A stretch of DNA of 64,000 nt. Source: JBBQNR01 sp963774075 (GTDB lineage: Bacteria; Actinomycetota; Thermoleophilia; Solirubrobacterales; JBBDJG01). The stretch is from contig CAVZDP010000001.1 of NCBI GenBank assembly GCA_963774075.1, positions 124,001-188,000 on the forward strand. Direction: 5' to 3'. How positions within the stretch are numbered: the stretch's first letter is position 1; every line of letters starts with the position of its first letter. Made by a program: the position numbers and the translations under genes. Below are positions 42,589 through 51,420 of the stretch, piece by piece. The notes under the pieces are model-generated. The model was not told where the DNA came from and searched no databases. It saw only the letters and a program-made list of their open reading frames with translations.

Positions 42589-44118
42589 ATGGCGATCGAC
42601 ACCAAGACAAGCGCCGAGGTCAAGCACTTCAAGAACTACATCGGCGGAGAGTGGGTGGATGCCGCCTCGGGCGAGACGTTCGAGGTCATCAACCCCGCGA
42701 CGGAGGAGACGATCGCCACCGTGCCGAAGGGCGGCCGGGAGGACGCGCAGCGCGCGATCGCGGCCGCGCGCGAGGCCTTCGACTCGGGCGTGTGGAGCGG
42801 GATCGATCCGGAGGAGCGCAAGCGCATCATGCTCTCGCTGCTCGAGCGCCTGACCGAGGCCGAGGACGAGCTCGCGACGCTCGAGACGATGCAGGCGGGG
42901 ATGACGATCCGCGCCACCAGCACGGTGGTGATCGGCTACTGCATCAACCACTGGGACTACTTCGCCCGCCAGGCGACGCGCCCGACTCAGGAGCCGCTGG
43001 AGCCGGTGACGTACCCCACCCACTCCTACAACTTCGTCCTGCGCGAGCCGGTCGGCGTCTGCGCCGGCATCATCCCCTGGAACTTCCCGCTCGTGATGGC
43101 GGTCTGGAAGCTGGCGCCGGCACTGGCGATGGGCAACACGTGCGTGCTGAAGCCGGCCTCCAACACGCCCCTGACGGCGCTCAAGCTGGCCGAGCTCATC
43201 GACGACACCGACATGCCGAAGGGCGTCGTCAACGTCATCACCGGCAGCGGCGCCGGCGTCGGCGAGGAGCTCGCCTCGCACCCGAGCGTCGACAAGGTCG
43301 CCTTCACCGGCTCCACGGTCGTGGGGCGCCGCATCATGCAGCTCGCCTCGAGCACGATCAAGCGGGTCACCCTCGAGCTGGGCGGGAAGTCGCCGAACAT
43401 AGTGTTCGACGACGCCGACATGGAGCAGGCTGTCGATGGAGCGCTCTGGGCGACGTTCTTCCACCAGGGCCAGGTGTGCGAGTCCGGGACGCGGCTGCTG
43501 CTCCACGAGTCGATTCACGACGAGTTCGTCGAGCGCCTCGTCGAGCGGGCGCGGCAGATCAAGGTCGGCGACCCGATGGACTACGAGTCGGATATGGGAC
43601 CGCTCGTGTCCGAGGCACAGCGAGAGACCGTCGAGAACTACGTGCGGATCGGCAAGGAGGAGGGGGCGAAGCTCGTCCTCGGCGGCAACCGTCCCGAAGG
43701 GAACGGCTTCGACCGCGGCTACTGGTTCGAGCCGACGATCTTCACCGACGTCGACAACTCGATGACGATCGCGCAGGAGGAGATCTTCGGCCCCGTTCTG
43801 TCGGTTATCAAGTACAAGGACGACGACGACGCGATCCGGATCGGTAACGACACGATGTACGGCCTCGCCGCCGGCGTTTGGTCGAAGGACCCCGACCGTT
43901 GCCTCACGACGGCCAAGCGCCTACGTGCGGGCACGGTGTGGATCAACGACTTCCACCTGATCAACTGCGTCGCTCCGTTCGGGGGCTTCAAGCAGTCGGG
44001 AATCGGTCGGGAGCTTGGGCGCTACGGGCTCGACGTCTACACCGAGGTGAAGCACGTGCACTGGGACCTGGGAACGCCGAGCGAGATGAGGCTCTCAGGC
44101 GTGCTGCTGTCGCAGTAG
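42589..44118 (+). CDS. NAD(P)-dependent aldehyde dehydrogenase
   Basis: 509 residues. The catalytic Cys is C297 (GQVCESGTR), the general base is E263 (LELGGKSP), and PWNFPLVMAVWKLAPAL is the cofactor motif. Oxidises aldehydes to acids; the exact substrate is not deducible. It resembles the acetaldehyde dehydrogenase ExaC group, whose neighbours often include a DUF779 gene; such a gene lies 1 kb downstream. ATG 42589 follows GGAGGCTCG. Confidence 0.94.
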   Translation: MAIDTKTSAEVKHFKNYIGGEWVDAASGETFEVINPATEETIATVPKGGREDAQRAIAAAREAFDSGVWSGIDPEERKRIMLSLLERLTEAEDELATLETMQAGMTIRATSTVVIGYCINHWDYFARQATRPTQEPLEPVTYPTHSYNFVLREPVGVCAGIIPWNFPLVMAVWKLAPALAMGNTCVLKPASNTPLTALKLAELIDDTDMPKGVVNVITGSGAGVGEELASHPSVDKVAFTGSTVVGRRIMQLASSTIKRVTLELGGKSPNIVFDDADMEQAVDGALWATFFHQGQVCESGTRLLLHESIHDEFVERLVERARQIKVGDPMDYESDMGPLVSEAQRETVENYVRIGKEEGAKLVLGGNRPEGNGFDRGYWFEPTIFTDVDNSMTIAQEEIFGPVLSVIKYKDDDDAIRIGNDTMYGLAAGVWSKDPDRCLTTAKRLRAGTVWINDFHLINCVAPFGGFKQSGIGRELGRYGLDVYTEVKHVHWDLGTPSEMRLSGVLLSQ

Positions 44119-44133
44119 GCGGTCGCTCTAGCT

Positions 44134-45111
44134 CTAGGCTCTGCCGCGCTCGCGCCGGCGGGCGCGCTCGCGCTTTGCGATCTTGCGAAACCGCCGCATG
44201 TTGCGCGCGTGGAGGCGGTAGCGCGACAGCATCGAGCCGGGCGGTAGCTCGAGGCCGCCGACGAGCTGTCTCGGGACCAGCGCCCAGCCTCCGTCGTCGG
44301 GTACGAGGTCGCCGCGCACCTGGAAGTTGATCTGCCACTCGAAGTCGGGGTGGTGGTCGTGCGCGGTCAGGCAGGCACGTTCCGTCGCGAGCGGGACGCC
44401 GACGGGCTGCTCGGGGATCCTGATCCGGCCCGCTGGCTCGTCCGGCTCGATCGCGACACGCGCCGACATCGGGAAGCCGTCCGGGGCCGCGAGCGACAGC
44501 ACGGCGGTGGGGTAGCGCCGGCCAAGCTCGTTCAGGCGATCGTCCCAAGGGCTGGGGCCGCCCACCACCTCGGCCGGAGGAACGGGTGGTTCCTGCGCGT
44601 GCTGCGAGCGCACCTCCTCCATGTGACAGTCGTAGAGCTGCGGCTCGCGCAGGAAGTCCCCTTCCGGCCACACGAAGACCCGTTCCGGCCGCACGTGCAC
44701 GTAGATGCGGGTGTAGTACCAGTCGAGCAGGCGCTGAATCGGCTTCGGAGGGTTCATGCCCTTCGTGGCGGGCAGCTTTTCGATGCTCTCCCTGCCGTAG
44801 CGCTCGCGGTTCGCCTCGAGGTCCTCGTCGTCCACGACCGCTGTGCCCTGGACGAGCACAGCGGGCGGCCGCTCCATCCGCGACCCCTTTGGATCGGAGA
44901 AGAGGAGCGAGACGTGTGGATTGCGGCGCGCGTCCTCGGCCTTCTTGGGGTAACCGAGGGCCGTGGTGACGTCGATGTGAGGCCCGCCGGGCGAGTAGTA
45001 GGGCGTGACCGGCCACGTGATCGGCTGGCCGTCAGCGTCGATCGTCGTGTACTCGGTGGTGATGAATCGTTGAAAGACGCCCTGGACGTCCTCGGGCAGG
45101 CTTCGCGTCAT
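44134..45111 (-). CDS. pyridoxamine 5'-phosphate oxidase-like FMN-binding protein
   Basis: 325 residues. The N-terminal half is a split beta-barrel (YYSPGGPHIDVTTALGYPKKAEDARRNPHVSLLFSDP) typical of flavin or F420-binding PNPOx-like proteins. The second half has TAVLSLAAPDGFPMSARVAIE, a second weaker barrel. The C-terminus is very basic. Cofactor and substrate unknown. ATG 45111 is chosen; longer frames run across the divergent gene. Confidence 0.8.
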   Translation of the reverse strand: MTRSLPEDVQGVFQRFITTEYTTIDADGQPITWPVTPYYSPGGPHIDVTTALGYPKKAEDARRNPHVSLLFSDPKGSRMERPPAVLVQGTAVVDDEDLEANRERYGRESIEKLPATKGMNPPKPIQRLLDWYYTRIYVHVRPERVFVWPEGDFLREPQLYDCHMEEVRSQHAQEPPVPPAEVVGGPSPWDDRLNELGRRYPTAVLSLAAPDGFPMSARVAIEPDEPAGRIRIPEQPVGVPLATERACLTAHDHHPDFEWQINFQVRGDLVPDDGGWALVPRQLVGGLELPPGSMLSRYRLHARNMRRFRKIAKRERARRRERGRA

Positions 45112-45148
45112 GAGCGAAAAGTACCGCTCCTGCTGGGATACTGAAAGC

Positions 45149-45499
45149 GTGACGGATCCCACCGGCAGCGCGCTTCCGACCATCGTCCTGACGGAGGCCG
45201 CGCGCGAGGTGCTGGAGCGAGTGCGCGAGGAGCGGACTGGCGCGCTCGCGCTCGTGATAGGGAACGGCTGCTGCGACTCGACCGCTCCCTACCTGTTCGC
45301 CGACTACGTCGCGGGGCCGAACGAGCGCAGGCTGAGCGACGTGGAGGGACTGCCGGTGTTCCTCGACGAGACCCTCGGGCGCTCGTTCGAAGGCACGGAG
45401 GTCGTGGTGGACGCGCGCGACGATCCTCAGCCCGACAGCTTCTCCTGCGAGGCCGAGCTCGGCTACCGGCTGGTTCTAGAGCGGATGCCGGCAGCCTGA
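45149..45499 (+). CDS. DUF779 protein
   Basis: 116 residues. LVIGNGCCDSTAPYLF and the PDSFSCEAELGYRLVLERM end match DUF779, a small Cys-containing family found beside aldehyde dehydrogenases. The Cys pair at about 36-37 suggests metal or redox chemistry, but function is not established. GTG 45149 has no Shine-Dalgarno sequence. It is separated from the aldehyde dehydrogenase only by the opposite-strand flavoprotein gene, which probably inserted between partners. Confidence 0.85.
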   Translation: MTDPTGSALPTIVLTEAAREVLERVREERTGALALVIGNGCCDSTAPYLFADYVAGPNERRLSDVEGLPVFLDETLGRSFEGTEVVVDARDDPQPDSFSCEAELGYRLVLERMPAA

Positions 45500-45518
45500 C
45501 TGGGCGCGGGCCTCACGC

Positions 45519-46160
45519 TCAGTCGTCCCCGGCGTAGCCGGGCTCCCACGGCAAGACGATGCGAGGCTCGTTGTCGCGGATGACGATGCGCGGCAGCACC
45601 GGCTCGGTCGGATTCCAATGGCTTGCGGTGAGCGCCTCCTCCGCGGACGCGAACTTGCGCAGCACCTCGAGCTGCTTGATCGTCGGGAACACGAGCTCGA
45701 TCTCGCCGGCGGCGTGCCGGTCCAGGGCGACCTGCGGGGCCAGCCACGAAACCTCGACGATCTCGCTGCCGTCGGGCTCGGGCGAGGAGTGGGGGGGCGC
45801 GAGAGCGAGGTAAAAGCGCGTGTCGTAGCGCACCTTCACCTCCTCCGGAGTCACCCAGCGCGAGAAGGGGACGAGCGAGCCAGGGTCCTCGATCCGGATC
45901 GCGACCTCTTCCTCCAACTCTCGAAGGCCGGCGACCCGGAACTCCTCGTCGCCGGGCTCGTCTCCCGGCTCGCCGTCGAGCGCGCCGCCGGGGAAGACCC
46001 AGACGTTCGCCATGAACCTGGCGGCCCCGGTGCGCTTGCCCATCAGCACCTGGAGGCCCCTGGACTCGTGCTTTCCGCCGCGCCGGAGCAGGATCACCGC
46101 CGCGGCCGGCCTCGCTGCGGTGGGACCGGCAGGGTTCAGGTCTTCGATTCGCTCGTTCAC
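45519..46160 (-). CDS. NUDIX hydrolase
   Basis: 213 residues. The Nudix box is GGALDGEPGDE followed by RELEEEVAI, with an insert between halves. RFMANVWVFPGGALDG precedes it. Long-insert forms are common in the NUDT7/NUDT19-like CoA diphosphatase group, but substrate is unproven. GTG 46160 is divergent from the rubredoxin gene. Confidence 0.85.
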   Translation of the reverse strand: MNERIEDLNPAGPTAARPAAAVILLRRGGKHESRGLQVLMGKRTGAARFMANVWVFPGGALDGEPGDEPGDEEFRVAGLRELEEEVAIRIEDPGSLVPFSRWVTPEEVKVRYDTRFYLALAPPHSSPEPDGSEIVEVSWLAPQVALDRHAAGEIELVFPTIKQLEVLRKFASAEEALTASHWNPTEPVLPRIVIRDNEPRIVLPWEPGYAGDD

Positions 46161-46193
46161 GGCGTAGATCCCTACACGGAACCTATCGCCCGC

Positions 46194-46199
46194 TAAGGT
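46194..46199 (+). promoter_or_regulatory. leaderless -10 box for rubredoxin
   Basis: TAAGGT ends eight bases before ATG 46208, with no Shine-Dalgarno sequence. A reverse TAGGTT (46185-46180) may serve the divergent NUDIX gene. Confidence 0.45.
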
Positions 46200-46207
46200 T
46201 CCGGGCC

Positions 46208-46387
46208 ATGGTCGAAGCGACCGTCCAGAGGTACATATGCACGTCCTGCGGGTTCATCTACGACCCGGCCGAGGGCGACCCCGACGGCGGCATCCCGCCT
46301 GGCACGGCGTTCGAGGAGATCCCCGCCGACTGGTTCTGCCCGGTCTGCGGCGCGCGCAAGAGGGATTTTGAGGTATATGAGGACTAG
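46208..46387 (+). CDS. rubredoxin
   Basis: 59-residue electron carrier. The FeCys4 site is formed by C11 and C14 (CTSCG) and C44 and C47 (CPVCG), with YDPAEGDPDGGIPPGTAFEE and IPADWFCPVCG between, as in classical rubredoxins. It likely transfers electrons to an oxygenase or peroxide-reducing enzyme; partner unknown. The stop overlaps the first base of a family A unit. Too short to be found by many gene callers. Confidence 0.95.
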   Translation: MVEATVQRYICTSCGFIYDPAEGDPDGGIPPGTAFEEIPADWFCPVCGARKRDFEVYED

Positions 46388-46463
46388 AGACCGCGTAGCC
46401 GCCGAAGGCGGCGCAGCGGGCTCACAGGACTTTAGGTGTCCGGCGAAGCCGGCTCGATATTCC
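46387..46463 (+). repeat. single family A unit after rubredoxin
   Basis: Hairpin 1 is GCCGCC-GAA-GGCGGC, where the 20383 units have GGCGCC-GAA-GGCGCC: both sides changed and pairing kept. The core GGACTTTAGGTGTCC, hairpin 2 CCGGC-GAA-GCCGG and CTCGATATTCC follow. It starts on the rubredoxin stop codon. Confidence 0.9.
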
Positions 46464-46489
46464 GCGTAACGGATACGGCCGAATAGCGA

Positions 46490-47803
46490 TTAGGCCGCTG
46501 CAGCGAGGGGTTGCCGCGTCGCGGTCGCCGCGGCGATCGAATCGGCCGTGATCTCGACAAGCTCTTCGAGCTCGTCCGCCTCGATCGCGAGGGGCGGCAT
46601 CAGTACCACGACATCACCGAGCGGGCGTACGATGGCGCCTCTGCTCCTCGCCTCGAGCGTCACCTGGTGGCCCATCCTCGCCTCTGGCGGGTAGCCGCTC
46701 CGGAGAGACGGGTCGGCGGCCAGCTCGATTCCGCACATGAAGCCGACGCGGCGTACCTCCGCCACGTGCGGCAGCGGCTCGACCAAGTGCTCGAGAAGCT
46801 GCGTCAGCAGAGCGATCTTGGGGACGAGTCGCTCCAGCGTGAGCTCACGCTCGAAGACGTCAAGCGTCGCGATCGCCGCCACGCAGGCGAGGGGGTTGCC
46901 CGTGTACGTGTGGCCGTGGAAGAACGTGCGCAGCTCTTCGTGGTCGCCGAGGAACGCGTCGTGGACGCGCTCGCTCGCAAGCGTCGCCGCCAGCGGCAGG
47001 TAGCCGCCCGTCAGCCCCTTGGCGAGGCAGAGCAGGTCGGGTACGACATCCTCGTGCTCGCAAGCGAACATGCGACCGGTGCGGCCCAGGCCGGTCGCCA
47101 CCTCGTCGCAGATGAGAAGCACGCCGTGGCGATCGCACAGCTCGCGCACCGCGCGCAGATAGCCCGGCGGCTGAACGAGCATGCCGGCCGCGCCCTGGAC
47201 CAGCGGCTCGACCACGACCGCCGCGATCTCGTCGTCGTGCGCGGCGAGAGTGCGCTCGAGCGCGCCGGCGTCGCCCGCGGGAACGCGGAAGGAGTCGAAC
47301 AGCAGCGGGCGGTAGAGCGAGTGGAAGAGGTCGATGCCACCGACCGACACGGAGCCGACGGTGTCGCCGTGGTAAGCGTTCTCGAGGCTCACGAAGCGCG
47401 TGCGCGACGGCCGTGCGCCGCTCGCCTGCTGCCAGTACTGGAAGGCCATCTTGAGCGCGATCTCGACCGCTGTCGAGCCGCTGTCCGAGTAGAAGACGCG
47501 GCGAAGGGACGCCGGCGCCAGCTCAACCAGGCGGCGCGCCAGCTCCTCAGCGGGCTCGTGCGTCAACCCAAGCATCGTCGTGTGCGCGACCCGGTCGAGC
47601 TGCGCGCGTACCGCCGCGTCGAGTGCCGGATGGCGGTGGCCGTGCACGTTGCACCAGAGCGAGGAGATGCCGTCGATGTAGCGCCGCCCTGCCGTGTCCG
47701 TCAGCCAGACGCCCTGGGCGCTCGCGATCGACGGCGCCCTCTCGCCCTCCCAGCTGCGCATCTGCGTGAACGGATGCCAGAGGAAGCTGGGTCGGGCGTG
47801 CAC
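46490..47803 (-). CDS. bioA: adenosylmethionine-8-amino-7-oxononanoate aminotransferase
   Basis: 437 residues, PLP enzyme converting KAPA to DAPA with SAM as amino donor. FLWHPFTQMRSW is the BioA signature, SSLWCNVHGHRHP and SGSTAVEIALKMA follow, and the PLP Lys is in LAKGLTGGYLPLA. GTG 47803 is chosen; a TAGCAT box lies eight bases upstream, while longer frames enter the divergent gene. It lies 1.6 kb from bioDFB, on the same strand. Confidence 0.94.
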   Translation of the reverse strand: MHARPSFLWHPFTQMRSWEGERAPSIASAQGVWLTDTAGRRYIDGISSLWCNVHGHRHPALDAAVRAQLDRVAHTTMLGLTHEPAEELARRLVELAPASLRRVFYSDSGSTAVEIALKMAFQYWQQASGARPSRTRFVSLENAYHGDTVGSVSVGGIDLFHSLYRPLLFDSFRVPAGDAGALERTLAAHDDEIAAVVVEPLVQGAAGMLVQPPGYLRAVRELCDRHGVLLICDEVATGLGRTGRMFACEHEDVVPDLLCLAKGLTGGYLPLAATLASERVHDAFLGDHEELRTFFHGHTYTGNPLACVAAIATLDVFERELTLERLVPKIALLTQLLEHLVEPLPHVAEVRRVGFMCGIELAADPSLRSGYPPEARMGHQVTLEARSRGAIVRPLGDVVVLMPPLAIEADELEELVEITADSIAAATATRQPLAAAA

Positions 47804-47811
47804 GGGCGGCG

Positions 47812-47817
47812 ATGCTA
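47812..47817 (-). promoter_or_regulatory. leaderless -10 box for bioA
   Basis: On the minus strand TAGCAT ends eight bases before the bioA GTG. No biotin operator of the BirA type (TTGTAAACC-like) is visible in the 47-base divergent gap. Confidence 0.45.
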
Positions 47818-47850
47818 GTCCGGCGCCAGGTCGGAAGCGGATGCGACGAT

Positions 47851-49365
47851 ATGGCCGTGAACCGAGCGACGCGCGAGCTCCCGCCACTGGAGCTCCTGGT
47901 GTTCGTGGTGGGCGCCGCGTCGCTGGGCGCGGAGATCGCCGCGGCCCGCCTGATGGCGCCCTTCTTCGGCGCCTCGACGATCGTGTGGGCGAACACGATC
48001 GGCGTCGTGCTCGTGGCCCTCTCGGTCGGCTACTGGCTGGGAGGGCGCTTCGCCGACCGCCATCCTCACCGCCGCGGCCTCTGCACGCTGGTCCTGATCG
48101 CGTCGCTTGCGGTGGGCCTCATTCCGTTCGTCGCAGACCCGTTCCTGGACGTTTCGGTGGAGGCGCTCGACAAGGTCTCCGCCGGGGCGTTCATCGGCTC
48201 GCTTGCCGCGGTGCTCGTGCTGGTGGCCCCCCCGGTGATGCTGCTCGGGGCGGCGTCTCCCTACGCGATCAGGCTCGCGGTCCGGAGCGTCGAGGAGAGC
48301 GGCACGGTCGCCGGGCGCATGTACGCGATCTCGACCTTCGGCAGCCTGGTCGGGACCTTCGCGTCCGCGCTCCTGCTGATACCGCTTCTCGGCACCAGGA
48401 GAACGTTCCTCACCTTCGCGCTCGTGTGTGCGCTCGTGGCGGTGGTGGGCGTTCCACGACGGCGCGGCGCGCTCGTGCCGGCGGCCCTGGCCTTGCTGCT
48501 CGTCCTCCCCGTGGGGACGATCAAGGCGTCGGACGACGCGAAGGTGCTGGAGGAGATCGAGACGCAGTACCAGTACGCGCGGGTCGTCGAGGAGGAGGAC
48601 GGAGAGAGAAAGCTGGAGCTGAACGAAGGCCAGGCGGTGCACTCCGTCTACCGGCCGTGGTCGTACCTGACCGGTGACGTCTGGGACGAGTATCTCGTGC
48701 TGCCGCTGGCCGCGCTCGCGCGGCCGCCGGAGCGCGTGGCGATCCTGGGGAACGCGGCGGGGACGACGGCGCGTGCGTACGGACACTATTTCCCCGCAAC
48801 CAGCGTGGACGGCGTCGAGATCGACGACGAGCTGACGGAGCTGGGGCGTCGTTTCTTCGACCTTCGCAACCACCGCCTGGAGGTCTTCCACGAGGACGCG
48901 CGCCCATATCTGCGCCGCACCGACCGCCGCTACGACGTGATCATGATCGACGCGTACCGCCAGCCCTACATCCCGTTCTACCTCGCGACCCGCGAGTTCT
49001 TCGAGCTCGCCAGAGACCGGCTGCGCGACGGGGGCGTCGTCGTCGTGAACGCCGGCCACCCGGAGGGCCAGGACGAGCTCGAGAAGGTGCTCGGCGCAAC
49101 GCTCGCCGAGGTGTTCCCGACGGTGCTGCGTGATCCCAGTCAAGACACGAACACGCTCCTGCTCGCCACGCACGAGCCGGCGTCGGCGGCCCGGCTCGAG
49201 CGAGCCGCCCGTGCGCTGCCGGCCGACCTGCGGCCATTAGCGGCCGCCGCGGCCGCCCGCCTCGAGCCGCGCCTCGACGGTGGCAGCGTCTACACCGACG
49301 ACAAGGCGCCGGTCGAGTGGCTCATAGACAAGGCGATAGTCGAGTATGCGGCGGGGGCCGACTAG
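47851..49365 (+). CDS. membrane protein with spermidine-synthase-like domain
   Basis: 504 residues. About seven hydrophobic helices occupy residues 10-225 (GAEIAAARLMAPFFGASTIVW, VMLLGAASPYAIRLA). The C-terminal half is a Rossmann methyltransferase-like spermidine synthase domain (VAILGNAAGTTARAYGHYFP, DGVEIDDEL, YDVIMIDAYRQPYIPFYL). This is the fused-MFS/SpdSyn arrangement. True polyamine activity is uncertain. It interrupts the biotin block, divergent from bioA. ATG 47851 chosen. Confidence 0.87.
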   Translation: MAVNRATRELPPLELLVFVVGAASLGAEIAAARLMAPFFGASTIVWANTIGVVLVALSVGYWLGGRFADRHPHRRGLCTLVLIASLAVGLIPFVADPFLDVSVEALDKVSAGAFIGSLAAVLVLVAPPVMLLGAASPYAIRLAVRSVEESGTVAGRMYAISTFGSLVGTFASALLLIPLLGTRRTFLTFALVCALVAVVGVPRRRGALVPAALALLLVLPVGTIKASDDAKVLEEIETQYQYARVVEEEDGERKLELNEGQAVHSVYRPWSYLTGDVWDEYLVLPLAALARPPERVAILGNAAGTTARAYGHYFPATSVDGVEIDDELTELGRRFFDLRNHRLEVFHEDARPYLRRTDRRYDVIMIDAYRQPYIPFYLATREFFELARDRLRDGGVVVVNAGHPEGQDELEKVLGATLAEVFPTVLRDPSQDTNTLLLATHEPASAARLERAARALPADLRPLAAAAAARLEPRLDGGSVYTDDKAPVEWLIDKAIVEYAAGAD

Positions 49366-49377
49366 ATCCATCTGCCG

Positions 49378-49400
49378 GCCCCCGCCCTGGTGGAGGGGGC
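49378..49400. terminator. hairpin between convergent genes
   Basis: GCCCCC, an 11-base loop and GGGGGC lie between the plus gene ending at 49365 and bioD ending at 49402 on the minus strand. It lacks a T-tract, so only a weak bidirectional terminator is suggested. Confidence 0.35.
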
Positions 49401-49401
49401 G

Positions 49402-50205
49402 TCAGGCGGCCGGCGCCACCGCTTTTTGGGCGGCTGCGCCCGCGTGCGAAGGAGGCCGCGCGATCCACTCGTCCACCGGCAAATCGCCGGCGGGATTGAT
49501 CGGCGGTCCCGTGTAGAGAGGTCCAAGGGTGGTGACCCGGGTTCCGCCGAGGGCTGCGACGGTGTCCCGGTTCGAGAGCTCGACCTCGGTCGGCTCGTCG
49601 GGCCAGTTCGTGAAGACGACTCCCGCGACGCGGAGGCCCGCCAGGCGGGCCGACTCGAGCGTCATCAGCGTGTGGTTGATCGTGCCGAGCCCCGGACGGG
49701 CGACGACTAGCAGCGGCAGCCCGAGGTCGAAGGCGAGGTCCCTGACGAGGTAGTCGTCGCGCAGCGGTACGTTCAGCCCGCCGACGCCTTCGGCGATCAG
49801 GGCGTCCGAGCCCGCCGCGGCCCGCAGCGCGGCTGCGACCAGCTGCGCCGGATCGATCTGGACGCCGGCCATGCGAGCCGCGAGGTGGGGTGAGACCGGC
49901 GGTCCGAAGCGGTAGGGCGACACTTCCCGGAGCTCCTGAGGCGAGTGGGCCGAGGCCCGAAGCAGTTCGTGGTCGGGAGGAGCGCCGCCAGGCTCGTCCA
50001 ACCCGGTGACGGCCGGCTTGAAGACCGCCACACGCTCGCCGCGAGCCGCAAGCGTGGCGGCGATCGTCGAGGCCACCACGGTCTTTCCTATCTCCGTGTC
50101 CGTGGCCGTCACGAACAGGCCCCGGACGATGCTCGCCGAGGCCGCTAGCGCGGGCCGAAGAGCGTCAGGCAGCCTGCTGAATCGTGGGTTCGTCAATGTC
50201 CTCAT
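49402..50205 (-). CDS. bioD: dethiobiotin synthetase
   Basis: 267 residues, closes the ureido ring of biotin using ATP and CO2. The P-loop-type start is FVTATDTEIGKTVVAS, with VFKPAVTGLDEP and EGVGGLNVPL following. ATG 50205 gives an N-terminal stretch of about 27 residues and a 41-base overlap with bioF; a later start is possible but no ATG or GTG precedes the FVTATDTE motif closely. C-terminal Ala-rich tail. Confidence 0.93.
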   Translation of the reverse strand: MRTLTNPRFSRLPDALRPALAASASIVRGLFVTATDTEIGKTVVASTIAATLAARGERVAVFKPAVTGLDEPGGAPPDHELLRASAHSPQELREVSPYRFGPPVSPHLAARMAGVQIDPAQLVAAALRAAAGSDALIAEGVGGLNVPLRDDYLVRDLAFDLGLPLLVVARPGLGTINHTLMTLESARLAGLRVAGVVFTNWPDEPTEVELSNRDTVAALGGTRVTTLGPLYTGPPINPAGDLPVDEWIARPPSHAGAAAQKAVAPAA

Positions 50206-51397
50206 CCTCGTAGTAGGTGATGGCGGCCGCAGCCGGTTCGAGCCCGACCTCACGCGCGGCTGCCGCCAGCTCGCGAGCCGCCCAGCGAAGCTCTGCGGGA
50301 GTGTGCGTCGCCATCGCCGCCAGGCGCAGGCGCGCCCCGTCCGCGGGAACCGTGGGCGGCCGGATCGCCTGGGCGAACACTCCTCGGGCGAGCGCGCGCT
50401 CGCAGAAGTCCATCGCAAGGCGCGAGTCGCCGATCAGCAGCGGCACTATCTGCGTCTCGCCTGCGTCGATGCGAAAGCCCTCTTCGGCCAGCGCGATGCG
50501 GAGCGTGTGGGAGTTGAGGTGAAGGCGCTCGATCTGGCGCGGCTGCTCCTGGAGCAGCTCGAGCGCCGCAAGCGCCGCGGCCACCGAGGGGGGCGGCGGC
50601 GCCGTCGAGAAGATCAGGGTGCGGGCGGTGTTCGTGAGGTAGTGCTCCATCTCCTCGCTGCAGCACACATAGGCGCCGTAGCTCCCGAGTGCCTTGCCCA
50701 GCGTTCCGACGATCACGTCCACCTCGTCGCCGAGCCCGGCGGCGGCCACCGAGCCGCGCCCGCCCGGACCGAGCACGCCGGTGGCGTGCGCCTCGTCGAC
50801 GAGCACACGCGCGTCGTGTCGCTGTGCGAGCTCTACGATCTCCTCGAGCGGCGCGATGTCACCATCCATCGAGAAGAGGCCATCGGTGACGATCAGGCTG
50901 CCGCGCCCGCCGGCTTCCTCGAGGCCGCACGCGAGGTGGTCCATGTCGAGGTGGTCGTAGATGAAGGAGTCGGCTCGCGAGAGCCTGCAGCCGTCGACGA
51001 TGCTCGCGTGGTTGAGCTCGTCTGAGAACACCACATCGCCTTCCCGTGCAAGGGCTGCGATGACGCCGGTGTTGGCGAGGTAGCCGGAGCCGAACAGCAG
51101 GCAGCTCTCGGTCCCCTTGAAGTCGGCCAGCCGCTCCTCGAGCCGGCGGTGAACCGTCATGTTGCCGGAGATGAGCCGCGAAGCCCCCGTGCCCGCGCCG
51201 TAGCGCATCGCCGCGCGCGCGGCCGCTTCGCGCACCTGTGGGTTGTCGGCGAGACCGAGGTAGTTGTTCGAGCAGAGCAGAAGGACCCGCTTGCCGTCGA
51301 GCAGCACGCGTGGACCCTGCGGTCCGGAGACCATCCGCATGCGGCGGTAGAGGCCCCGGTCCTTCAACTCGTCGAGGCGATCCTGGATCTCGCTCAT
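50165..51397 (-). CDS. bioF: 8-amino-7-oxononanoate synthase
   Basis: 410 residues, PLP-dependent condensation of pimeloyl-thioester with Ala. LLCSNNYLGLADNP, SGYLANTGVIAAL, VDEAHATGVLGPGGRG and the PLP Lys in VGTLGKALGSYGAYV identify it. ATG 51397 starts 24 bases after bioB. The 3' end overlaps bioD, so bioB-bioF-bioD are coupled. Confidence 0.94.
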   Translation of the reverse strand: MSEIQDRLDELKDRGLYRRMRMVSGPQGPRVLLDGKRVLLLCSNNYLGLADNPQVREAAARAAMRYGAGTGASRLISGNMTVHRRLEERLADFKGTESCLLFGSGYLANTGVIAALAREGDVVFSDELNHASIVDGCRLSRADSFIYDHLDMDHLACGLEEAGGRGSLIVTDGLFSMDGDIAPLEEIVELAQRHDARVLVDEAHATGVLGPGGRGSVAAAGLGDEVDVIVGTLGKALGSYGAYVCCSEEMEHYLTNTARTLIFSTAPPPPSVAAALAALELLQEQPRQIERLHLNSHTLRIALAEEGFRIDAGETQIVPLLIGDSRLAMDFCERALARGVFAQAIRPPTVPADGARLRLAAMATHTPAELRWAARELAAAAREVGLEPAAAAITYYEDEDIDEPTIQQAA

Positions 51398-51420
51398 CCC
51401 GCCTCGCTCACCTTGCTTGG

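Noticed and set aside
47804..47850. BirA-type biotin operator between bioA and the divergent gene
   Set aside because: No TTGTAAACC-like inverted repeat is visible; only TANNNT-type boxes are seen.
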